From positions 18,120,927 to 18,184,926 of the forward strand of contig NC_086366.1 of assembly GCF_036324505.1 (NCBI RefSeq): a DNA stretch of 64,000 nucleotides. Reading direction: 5' to 3'. Position numbers and translations under genes: made by a program. Of this stretch, positions 1 to 13,500 are shown one piece after another. A model generated the notes under the pieces. That model searched no databases. It had not been told where the DNA came from and saw only the letters and a program-made list of their open reading frames with translations. Origin of the DNA: Eleginops maclovinus (Eukaryota; Chordata; Actinopteri; Perciformes; Eleginopidae). Positions within the stretch are counted from its first letter, which is position 1; the number at the start of each line of letters is the position of its first letter.

Positions 1-2216
<2,216 letters not shown>

Positions 2217-2732
2217 TGGCTGTCTGGCAGCATTTTGACACCCATTTCCTGCACAATACCCCCTTTTCCCCGCCTAGCCTCTTGTCCTGTCTGGGGCTGC
2301 TGCTATCATCTCAGTGGTTAACAAGTACTCTGCTCTCACCAGGGGATAACCCAACTCCCCTTCCTCTTCTTGCTTAGAGCACATCAGAATGTGATAAAGT
2401 CGGATCTTCAGATGTGCAGCAATACTGTTTTTATTTTAGAAAGAAGAGAGACTATGGCTTTTATTGCACTAATAGTAAAAATTGTCACAAAGCGACCACG
2501 TGCTACTGAAGTCAACAATGTTCACCTTTAACAAATAACATACCAAAGCTAAGTGATTCTCTTTCATTTATGTTATTTTAATTGTCATGGGAAAATGTGC
2601 AATCGTACAAAGAAGTGGAAGACTTTTACTGTATCCTGAAAGAATGTATTTGAAATATAATAGCATTGGAAAACATGAACATTGTTTGTACAGAAAAAGG
2701 GAGGCTTCATTTTTTGGTTTAAGTGGCTGGTC

Positions 2733-2770
<38 letters not shown>

Positions 2771-2787
2771 ACAAGTACGTGTGCGAG

Positions 2788-2851
<64 letters not shown>

Positions 2852-3475
2852 TTCGCTTGTGTTGCGTGCTGGTGCCCGAGTCTGTGATTTAAACCTGTCT
2901 ATCATCAAAGATGAAATTATGGATATTGATTTACAGAAATTGTAACTACTTCGACATGCTGCAAAACTACTGTAACGTCTCCCAAACCTACATTAGGCCT
3001 ACATGCTAATATGTGGGTTACCTGTTACCTATAACATCTTACTGTACATTTTAACTGTGCAGCTTTTAGCAGTTAGATAAGTTATTTAATATTATTTACT
3101 ATAGAAAAACATGCATTTATCAAACTAGATTTATAAAAATCAAATATTTCATTTTAAACCTGCCAAGCTTACAAATTCTATGTTCTATAAAGGTTAATGG
3201 TATGTTTATGAACAAATACAAAACTATTTTAACTGAATAATTGTACATAGTGCAATTGGGGCTTTGATCAGACTCATAAGATTGTATTTTTATGAACTTA
3301 CAGAGTTGCATGTAAAGTGAAAGGGATCGCTGCAGAGACTTAAAGCTTTAGCAAGAACTGTTTGTGTAGCCTCTCCCCTCTCGCCTTGTAAATACTACTG
3401 CCTTTGCGATGTACTGTACTTTGTTGTTCTGTACACTTATGAAACAATAAAATAAAACTTACATTTGTTAAATGT
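2217..3475 (+). other. fry: fry 3' untranslated region with poly(A) signals
   Basis: The region runs from the fry stop codon to two overlapping AATAAA hexamers at 3446-3456, the first convincing poly(A) signal downstream. It is AT-rich, has no coding potential of its own, and contains a GT microsatellite. The exact cleavage site is inferred to lie about 15-25 bases after the signal. Confidence 0.65.
2737..2847. repeat. (GT)n microsatellite in the fry 3'UTR
   Basis: Two GT runs (about 2737-2767 and 2790-2847) are separated by an imperfect GC-richer stretch of about 22 bases. Reading frames through it (poly Cys-Val, poly Thr-His) are artefacts. Confidence 0.95.
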
Positions 3476-5090
3476 GGTTTCATTTTGTGATTAATGGGAT
3501 TTCAAATGTCTTGTTTGTTTGTTTCCTAAACTATTTTTCTCTACAAATTGCATAGGTTTACATGTTGAGTGATATTTAAGCATGTGTGGATCCATCTTTA
3601 CCGTTACTCATGAAACGACTAGTATTGCACATTGATGTCCCGCCAAGTTAGTTTTAGGTTGCCAAATCAATGCAGCACTTACTACACTGGACCATGGATG
3701 TATGAACTGGAAAAGTAGGACAAAAAGATTTTCATAAAATGGGACACTGGACAGGTAGGACCAACCTATTTATATATTCTGTAAAAAAAAAAAAATTAAA
3801 CACAGGAAGTTAAGTAAAAGGCATATATTGTATGGCACTAGACAAAACATTTTATGATATTAAATTGTTATAACAACAATATGTAAAAGTGTATATATTA
3901 AAATTACGGTTGTCAGTCGATTAAAATATGTTATCGCAAATGAATCGCACATTTTTATCTGTTCTAAATGTGCCTTAAAAAGGATATTTTTCAAGTTTTT
4001 GTGGGTGGACAAATATGATTGCTTTATAATTAATCATAAATTATGTTTATTTATTATAAGTCATAATGTTATAATTCTTATTAATTATACATAATGTAAT
4101 TATGTTTATTCAAGACAGTCAACATCATTGTTATTGCAACAATCCGCGACAAAGGTACGAATCTTGTTTACAGTGGCGGCTCTGGCACTTCATATGTGCG
4201 GTCGTTTCGATTTAACAGAGCCTCATCCTCCACAGTCTTTACTGACCTAGTCTATAGCCACCATTTAGCTATTATGTTGTCTTCTCGTCTCCGCTGAAAG
4301 ACTGCTCCGCTTGCGAGGGGGGGCGGGTCTCTTTGAATTAGCGCTATACTTGGACAGCAAATGACATTTAAACTCGGCGTACTCCGCAGGAAACTTAATT
4401 CACTTTGCAGGACGTACATATTACCTCGTTCTTGTTGAACAAAACACCCGGCAGTGCTTTTTAGCTCAACTTTCCATTCAAACGTGACTTCTTTCTCCAT
4501 TTTCCAACGTAACCATGGTTTCCTGATATTTTTTCCAACTACGGAGCGGGCCGAGGGTCATTGAACGCGCGCGCGTTAACACGCGTTAAAAACAATAGTG
4601 CCGTTAAAAAGAAGTTGCGTTAATAACGCGTTAACTTTGACAGCCCTAATTACAATACAAATGGTGTAGGGAATATTAGTATGACTTTGAGTATTGATTG
4701 AAAATGAAAAGTGTTTCTAAAGAATAAACTGCTGAATGTCATAAAAAGTATAAATATAAAATAGAAGCTGAACTAACAAACAATAAAAAGGTGTGTCTTA
4801 TTGTCAGTGTATTGAAACTATTTTTGGTGCTTTTTGAGTCACAGGCAGGAAGCCACTGAAAAAACTGAAACAAATATCTTTACACAAAACCATTGAAAAT
4901 AACATTTGTTGTAATTAAAATGGTAGTTTATGAATGGTCCCTTAGTTAAACCCCCTGTGTTTAAGAGCATTACCGTCAACCAAGAGTAATGTGTCCCCTT
5001 TGTTGTAAAGTCAAATTATGAATTTTACTTGTTGTATCCACCGTTGTATACATGACTCTTATTTTGAAATCGGACGGACTTCCGGTGTAC
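3476..5090. other. Intergenic DNA between fry and brca2
   Basis: No gene is recognised here on either strand apart from the transposon at 3907-4647. I looked for ZAR1L, which lies head to head with BRCA2 in mammals, by its cysteine-rich C-terminal zinc-finger pattern and did not find it. A reverse-strand open frame at 4252-4500 lies inside the transposon and resembles nothing I know. Confidence 0.6.
3907..4647. mobile_element. Non-autonomous DNA transposon, decayed, with 5 bp target duplication
   Basis: The right end reads inward as AGGGCTGTCAAAGTTAACGC (reverse strand) and the left end as CGGTTGTCAGTCGATTAAAA, i.e. imperfect terminal inverted repeats around GGNTGTCA. AATTA flanks both ends directly (3902-3906 and 4648-4652), which looks like a target-site duplication. 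The ends are rich in GTTAACGCG/GCGTTAA palindromes. This matches the many fish elements that begin with AGGGCTGTCAAAGTTAACGC. No transposase is encoded. I do not assign a superfamily. Confidence 0.7.
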
Positions 5091-5237
5091 GACGCGCGAG
5101 TTTTGTTTTGGAAGCAGAGGCAACATAGCTAGCTCGGAGACTTTCTGTAAAGCTTTTTATATGTTGGTTTTGTGTTTTGTTGTCAGCATTGTGTCAAGAG
5201 ACTTGTCAAGACATGAAATTCAACACACGCTGCCATG
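5090..5237 (+). promoter_or_regulatory. brca2: Probable brca2 promoter/untranslated first exon
   Basis: A locally GC/CpG-richer stretch begins about 5070 and ends in a good splice donor (ATG|GTACGT, donor at 5238). It lies about 0.98 kb upstream of the exon with the start codon, as expected for an untranslated exon 1. No TATA box is seen, and the transcription start cannot be fixed from sequence. If spliced to the acceptor at 6173-6174, the exon's last three bases form an upstream ATG. Confidence 0.5.
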
Positions 5238-5520
5238 GTACGTAGGAATAATGTTAACTTCGAATATTAATGTAACGTACTTAAATGTCTGGTGTGTTTT
5301 GTGAATGAGTAACGTTAGCAGTCAATATAAGTACACCTGAGTGTTTTTTAGACATTGCTAACCAACTATGGCTGCGCATCTAACGTTGGGCAACGTTACA
5401 ATATCGACATCTATGAAAATATCAGTTGTCCTAAGTACTGAAATTGACGTATGATAATGCAACTGAATAGCAGCTAATGCAAAACTGGTCGTGCTCAGAA
5501 TGTAGAATAAATGTCATGGT

Positions 5521-6090
5521 TAAGCAGACGTGTAAGAAATGCTCAGATATGGTTCTTAAGTAAAAGTAGAAATACTACAGTGTATAAATACTCTATCACA
5601 AGCAAAATTCCTGCATTTAATATCTAACTTAAGTTAAAGATCAAAAGTATTGGTATCTAAATATACTTAAACTAGCAAAAGTGCTTATTGTGCTTAATAT
5701 CCCATTTCAGAATCATAAATAAAATGAATGGATTATTATTTTTTATGTTATAGTGTGTTCATACCAGCTGGTAAAAGTGGAGCTAATTTGCATTACATTA
5801 TACACTGCTGCTGGATATTTAACCCTACCATTTTCTATCATTTATGTCTCATTTCATTTATATTTTGTATTAGCTAATAATCTAAATCTAGACACTAATT
5901 AATTGTGTCAAAAAAAATGCAGTGCAGTAAAAAGATAAGTAAGTTAAGTTAGTACAAATATTTGCTTCCAAACTGTACTGGAGTACAAGTATAGAAAAAA
6001 AAAAAAAGCTCAAGTAAAGTACCCTAAGTACCCAAAAATCGTACTAAAGTACAATACTTGAGTAAATGTGCTTCACTACTTTTTACAACT
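5521..6090. repeat. Dispersed fish repeat (AGTAAAAGTA/AAGTAC type) in brca2 intron 1
   Basis: The stretch is full of AGTAAAAGTA, CAAGTAAAG and AAAGTACAATACTT motifs, including a poly(A) run at 5996-6007. It resembles the copies at 39535-40110 and 40115-40444/44377-44600. This repeat is very common in teleost intergenic and intronic DNA. Its boundaries are approximate. Confidence 0.6.
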
Positions 6091-6220
6091 GTTTCAGCTT
6101 AAAGCTCACTAAGGTTAACCTGGATAAGTTGCTGAGTTTGAAATAATGTCATAATAAAAGCTTTGTTTTCTCAGGTGTGTGCTACATGACAAACTTTAGG
6201 AATCACATAAATCAACTGGA

Positions 6221-7490
6221 ATGGATTTAATGTTACCCTCCAAAAACATATACGACACATACAAAGATGAAATCTGGAAAGGTAAGACAACAGTCTCCCT
6301 TTTTTTATCAAAATTACACTTGAATATAAAGGGCTTTTTTGTGCAATTAAAAAAGATAAACTTAATATTCTGTATATTGGAGGTTGTAAACTCATTTATG
6401 TTACATAAACTATTTTCTAATTTCTCAATCTAGACCTGGGCCCTCTGGACCCCGACTGGTTTGTGTCCCTGACAGCTCAAACATTCACCAACGAGGGCCT
6501 TTTTTCTGATCAAGATGACCTGTGTGCCAATCAAGAAGGAAACTTTAAAACACCTTTCGACAAAACTGCAGTAGAGAGTCAGCTGTTTTCAACCCCAAAA
6601 GTGTTCAGACAAAGTCGAATTGTGTCACCCGAAACTGGGGATGACCATTCTTTCACCAGTGAACAAGGTAATGTCTGAATAAAGTTTTTCTACTGATGTA
6701 TTTATGCATTAATCTAAATGTATAGCACATTCCATATGCTCATACAGGATATCCTTACATATCATGTTAAATGAGTTGTTTTTAAATGTAGTTACCTACT
6801 TGTGACTGCATTGATACTCTTTCTTGATGTTCGATCTTAAAAATAATGTTTCCTTGTATTTTCTAGAAAGAGAAACATTACCATGGACGACACAAAGTCC
6901 ATGCTTGTTTCAACTGTCAAAAGAGAGGTGGGTGCAATAATTACTGCTTGCTGTCTATATTGTTTGGAAATTTGTATGTTAAAAATATTACAATTTGCAT
7001 AGTAATTTTTTTAATGTGTGTAGATATTCGTAATCAGTGTTTTGGAGCTATTTCAAGGGGCGGCAGTGGCAGTGGCAGTGGCAGTGGCAGTGGCAGTGGC
7101 AGTGGCAGTGGCAGTGGCAGTGGCAGTGGCAGTGGCAGTGGCTCAGTCAGTAGGGACTTGGTCTTGGGACCGAAGGGTCGCCAGTTCACGTCCCGATCGG
7201 ACCAAAAAAAAAAAATATGGAGTGAGCTGGTAGCTGGAAAGGTGCCAGTTCTCCTCCTAGGCCACTGCCGAGGTGCCCTTGAGCAAGGCACCTAACCTCT
7301 ATCTGCTCCCTTGGCAGCCGGGTACCTGGCTGCCTCTCTGCTCTGCCACCTCTCCTCTGTGGTTGTGTGTGCATGTATTTCCTCTGTGTTTGTGCATGTA
7401 TATCCTCTGTGTGTTTAATGTGTGTCAACACAACAGAGTAGAGAAAGCAATTTCCCTGTAAGGGATTAATAAAGTATGTCTTCTTCTTCC

Positions 7491-7531
<41 letters not shown>

Positions 7532-10500
7532 TTCTTCTTCTTCTTCTTCTTCTTCTTCTTCTTCTTCTTCTTCTTCTTCTTCTTCAAAGATCATTGTGTT
7601 ATTTTTATTGTCACTGCTGTTGGCAGTTTTTGATTTCTATTGCATTCTTTATAGGGTCCCAGGTGCTAAAAATGGATGTTTCCAGCCTCACAGGCAGGAG
7701 ATTTTTGGTGAGCTGCAAATGTATTTCATCCATTTTAATTGCATTTCTGAAGATTTTTTTCTTTCTTTTATCATAACTGATAATTGTTTTGCTTTTGCCA
7801 TCTGTACAGATCCACTTCATACCCCACAAAAATCCCCAGTAAGTGTAACACCATACAACACTGATGTTAACTAACCTTCAGCAAATGTTACTACCATGTG
7901 GCCTTATGGAATACATAAAGTTTTCCCCTATTTACACTGTTTTCTGAATGTTCAGGTCAGCTACAGCAAGCATATATCTGAAAGTCTCGGAGTACAGATT
8001 AATCAGGATATATCATGGACCAGTTCTCTGAATACCCCACCAGCAGTACCATCCACCCTAATTTTAAGTAAGCAAATTACTCAATTGGTTGTTTTAAAAT
8101 ATAAAAATTATATGTATTTGTTTTTTAACTGATTATTGTCTTCTCAATTTTATAGCAACAGCTGATGAGAGTCCCTGTCCAGTAGGTGTTTCTGCAGAAA
8201 AAGATGTTGTTGTGAGTACTCCGTCCAGCCCAAACAGGCCAACATATCTCTCAAAATGCTATAACATATTTTCCATGTTATAATGTATCACAGACAGAAT
8301 TCTGTTTATTGACCTAATGCCATTTGAGGAATCAAGAGGAAGAAATTTTTTTTTTTGTAATGTTTTTTAAAGGATTGCTTTCCAGCTCTCACTTAAAAGT
8401 TGAGACTAAAGATTGCAGGTGTGGCATTTGAAAAGGCTTCTAAATCTCAGTTTTTACATCTTGTTTTTTCTTAGTTTGTACGGAAGCTTTTCCCTTCTCT
8501 TTCAAATGCATCAAAAGTGGTGTCACCCAACAACAGTAGTACACCTACCGTTTCTCAAGGTACTGTGATTTTCTTTATAACATGCGTATATCCAAGATGG
8601 TACACTAACTCTTGAGTATCAATAACATGAATTGCAACAGATTTTACCTATCTATCTTAGATGCATAATGCATATTGTACTGATAGCTGCTTTGTAATCA
8701 ACAGGTGTTGTTTCCCCTGAGGCTGGTCTGGATCCAGAGTCCCACCACTCCCCTCTGAATGACAGTGGTTGGAAACAAAAGCTGCCAGATGCTATTGAGG
8801 ATGGAGCTATTCGCAAAACAGTAGCAAGTGTTCTTGATGGAGCTGAAAATGTTCTCTCTATATTTTTCAGCAACAGTAGTTCAGCACTGAGAAAAGTAAA
8901 ATCAGAAAAAATCAAAAGAAAGCAAATCAATCCAACCAGAGAACATGGCATCTGCTCTACAGATGTCTCGTCAACAAACGATAAACCGAGAACAGCTGAT
9001 CTGGAACCTGGCAGGATTCCTTCATCACCACCGGTAAAGACTGGAGATGTTGGGATCACCCAGTGGTCTCCATTAAGTTTATCTGAAATTCCACCTTCTA
9101 CTGTAGATGCTTCTTGCCATGATAACAGTCCAGCTACGCAAGCGGGAAACATTATTTTAACAGACCAACTGCGGTATGACTCTGGCCAGCTAACCAGGCC
9201 TTTGTTGAAACTTACAGACTCTGGATTTACTAAGAAAAAGAGAACATTTGTTTACACTGTTAGGACATCAAAACCACAAATTCAAGGAGAAGAAAAACAG
9301 ACTCAGAAAATGGATTCATCACCAGTGATTCCAGATTACGGTAACACATTCCTCATGTATTAATAATGCAACAATGCTGTAATACATTCTGTAAAAACAT
9401 AAAAAATGTATTCTATAATGACTGAATTTCAATTTTTTATCATCATTTCAGAAAAAGAAGTTGGGAAATCCCAAAATGAAGCATACGATTCCTGCATGGG
9501 AAAGAATGAGGTGCAGAAACGGGGAAATCTCGCTGAAGATATTCTACCTCCCTCTGTACAAGCAAAAGTCCAGGATCTTGACATGTCGCAACTTTGCAAA
9601 GAATTTGCACAAGACTTCAGTCAATCGTCAGACCTCCGTAACCTGAGTAAAGTAGCAGAGGATAATCCTGGAAATGGCTTCTCTCCATCAGCTTGTCTGT
9701 CAGCTGTGAAACGAGCTAAACAGAAAGCAATGCAAGCACAACTTCACCATGACTGTAATGCTGTCAGTGACAGTGGATTCCAGTCTGCTGTTGCAGCTAG
9801 CGCTTGCGTTACTGCATCATCATTTGTTCTTCCTCGCTCAGAGATGACTGATCAAAGTAAACAGATGTCTGATTTTAAATCTGATATCTACAAGATCCCT
9901 CCTTTCACATCTACAAATAAAGGAAATGACAAGGATGTTTTACAAGAAACTGAAATGGATGCCAAGCTGTCCAGTGCAATCAAGGAAAGCCAGACACTGG
10001 TTCCTGACAGAGCGATTAAGTTGCACACAGAGAGTACATCAGCCCAACTACCCAGCAAAGGAACTGAGGATAACATTAGTGGTATTCCCTTAAATGGTCA
10101 AGCTTTTGGCAGTCTGCCAGAGAAAACCACAGTTTCTCTTCCCTCTGACCATGCATCAGGATTCAAAACAGCTTCCAATAAGGGGATTCAAATTTCCTTA
10201 GCCAACCTACAGAGAGCTAAGCATTTCTTTGAAGAGAATGATGGGGGGAAAACTCAATGTGACCAGCCCAGCAAGAGTGAACTTGACACTAAGAAAGAAA
10301 TGAGTCATGGATCAGAGAAAATTCCAAACACTAACTCAAACAACCCACCTTCTTCAACTGAAAAAAATGTGGATATCAGTTGCCAGTTAACAGCTTCACA
10401 AAAAGCTGATGTGACTGAGCTGTGTACTCTCTTGGAAGAAGCAGATAGCCAGTTTGAATTTACACAGTTTACAATTGCAAAGGTGAAACAGCACGGTCAA

Positions 10501-13500
10501 GAAAAAAATACCTCTCCCCAAAAAGTTGAGAAAGAATTTGACACCGACTTACTTTCAGGTATAGATTTTGATGACAGTTTTAGTTCAGAAGAAAAGAATC
10601 TGGCAGTAACTGTGAAACATGACAAAAAGAGCTTAGTCTTAGATGGTAAAACAAATTGTGATACATCCAACATTACAAGTACATCCCCAGGGCTTTTATT
10701 GTCCAGTGCAGTCAAAAACGAAAACTCCTCAACTGAAGTTGCGTCTACCACTGAAAGCTGTAGCCATATCCTTTCAACTGATCACAAAACTGTTGACAGA
10801 GCCCTGCACACGGGAACAAGCAAGCGTGAGAACAACAACCCTTTACTTGGCATGGGATTTAAGACTGCAGGAGTTAACAATTTGAAAGTTTCAAAAATGT
10901 GTCTGAGCAAAGCAAGGGCTTTGTTTGCAAATGTAGAGGAGAATCTTGTGACAAGTCAAACATTACCAGACAAGCAGAGACTGGATCTGAGCACACAGAA
11001 CAAAACTACTGTAGACCATCGCAAGGATATATCATTGCATGATAAAGAGTATAAATTGAAGGAGTCTCTCTGTTCAGACAAACTGGTCACAAGCAAAAGA
11101 GAGGAAAATACTGCTCAAAGTTTTAAAAACAGCAAGAGGGACACAACCACATGTCCAAGTGGGTTCCAAATGGCCAGTGGGAAAGTGGTTACTATCAATG
11201 CAAAAGCAATGCAAGAGACAGAGGTTTTTTTCAAAGACTGTGACACTATGGACTTTTATGCTGGCCTATCAATTAAACATCAGAAGAGCGCTGAACCGTT
11301 GCCTGGAGGTGATAACAAGACCCTTCTAAATTGTAAAGATGTCCAAGTGATAAAAGTAAACGTTTCTGAAGAACTGATCAATGACCCTGAAAATGTGAAT
11401 GCTGGACCAGCTGCACCCCATACAGATGTACAACAAAATGCAAAGATTCAAAATGTTGGTTTTAAGAACGCATCTTTTGGAAATGATGCCCCTTTCAATG
11501 AAAACCCTTCGACTGCAAAGGCACTTTCATCTCTCTCATGCACAACGTTTAAGAGTATTGGCTCCTCTGCCATCAAGAAATCCAGCAACAATGTTGGATT
11601 TTGTACAGCCCGTGGAAAGACGGTATCTATGTCAGCTGATGCAGTGAAAAAAGCAGAGTCCCTTTTGAATGAAATTAATCCTCTTGCGGACGCAAACCCA
11701 CAGCTGAAAAAACAAGGAGATGCTTTGAGAACAGGTAATCTCCCCAAAAATTCCATTCAGGTTACAGCCCCTAAACTTGGTGGATTTCAGACAGCCCGTG
11801 GCAAAGGAGTGGTCATTTCATCTACAGCTCTCAAGAAAGCAAAAATGTTGTTGAGCGAATGCGATGAAGTTGGGGATGATATCAATGTAATACCAGCATG
11901 TTCAAACATGCCAGTTCCTGGTGCACACGTTGGGAAAAGCGGATTTATTGCAGCCAGCAGTAAGCCAGTGGCATTTTCATATGAGGCCATCCAGAAGGCG
12001 AAGGCGCTCTTCAGTGACGTCAGTTTCAGTGCAGAGATTCCAGCTGTTTCAGACCCCATGAATAGAGAAAAGAAACAAGGCAATGCAGAAAATGCACTGG
12101 GAATGCTTTGTGGTTTTAAAACTGCAGGGGGAGCTAAAGCCCATGTTTCACAGAACAATCTGTTGAAAGCAAAACATCTCTTGACAGAATTTGATGATGG
12201 GCCTATTTCAGCAGGAGCAATGCAAGAGGCAGATGCTTTCTTCAAGGACTGTGACCTTATGAATAGTAACAATAGCATGCCAGTAAAACAAAAGAGAAGT
12301 ATAGAACATGTGAGTGGAAGCAGCAGCAAGAAGAGAAACCTTTCAAGTTTTAAACAAGATCAACAGATGACCATTTCTGAAGAGCCTGCAATTCTAAATG
12401 TGCCATTAGTTGTGGACCATGAAAAGATGCTGCATCCCCATGATGTGGAGACTCACAAAGATGATTTTAAGAACACAGTGGATTCTATCAAAGTTGCTTC
12501 TTTACATGGAAACCCATCTTTGATGTCGAAGCCGCTTTCTTCTACATTGTGCACAACTTCAAAGAACATGAGTTCCTCTGCCAGCAATGCATTGGTCAAT
12601 GGTAGCTCGATCCCAAAAGCTAGGTCTCTTTTCGACGATAGTGATGTATTTGAGGACACAAACAAACAGAAAGAAGAAACGTTTTCACTAATGAACGGTG
12701 GATTTCAGACGGCCAGTGGCAAAGGGGTTACCATTTCATCTTCAGCACTAAAGCAGGCAAAAACTCTGTTAAGTGACTGTGAAGGAGTTGAGGATACACC
12801 GACCGATTGCAAGCTTCCAGTTCCTGGGCCCCCAACCAGGAGTACTGTATTTCTTGCAGCCAGTGGTAAGTCAGTGGCATTTTCATCTGAGGCCCTCCAG
12901 AAGGCAAAATCTCTCTTCAGTGACATCAGTTTCAGTGCAGAGATTCCAGCTGTTTCAGACAACAGGAACAGTGATAAGCAACAAGGCCATGATGAGAAAA
13001 CTGAGAAAATACATTGTGGTTTTGCAACTGCAGGGGGAAAAAAAGTCCATGTGTCACGGAACAATCTGATGAAAGCTAAAAACCTTTTAACAGAAGATGC
13101 TGATGGGAAGTGTCATTCTTCAAACTCATACTCGACATGCCCGCAGGACCCTAATAAACCAGATCTATCAAGGGTTATTGATGTGAAAAAAACATGTGAG
13201 CCTTCAAACGTCAGTGGCAACGACATGCCTACTGGGTTTTGTGACCCGTTGATAGCTGTTCAAAACCTGCCTGATAGCATTTCTATTAAAGACAAGACAC
13301 ATACAGATGCATTCAAGTTAAAAGAAGACAAAATTAGCCCAGCAATGGCTGGCAACCTCCATGACAGCCCTGAAGAGGAAATGTCCATTGTGTTGGACTA
13401 TGAAACAAATCAGACAAGTAACAGCAAGGGATGTAGGATCAAACGGCCACAAGAGTCTTCTGTTCTTAACGTTCAGTCACTTAACCTAAGCGGCTGGACT

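Noticed and set aside
4252..4500. 82-codon reverse-strand frame upstream of brca2 as a ZAR1L candidate
   Set aside because: It lies inside a transposon and lacks the cysteine pattern of the ZAR1/ZAR1L C-terminus.
7134..7210. A tRNA gene
   Set aside because: A- and B-box-like motifs are present, but the acceptor stem and cloverleaf are not, and a SINE body follows.
6948..7295. Gly-Ser and Val-Ala repeat proteins
   Set aside because: They are translations of the GGCAGT hexamer array and SINE head inside an intron.
7186..7874. Poly-Ser and poly-Lys open frames
   Set aside because: They read through the CTT/AAG microsatellite in brca2 intron 4. Only 7655-7707 and 7810-7838 within the span are exons.
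11787..13064. Reverse-strand frames of 100-180 codons inside brca2 exon 11
   Set aside because: They are antisense shadows of the BRC repeats. Their repeated look (for example similar segments at 11787-12329 and 12705-13064) only reflects the tandem duplication.
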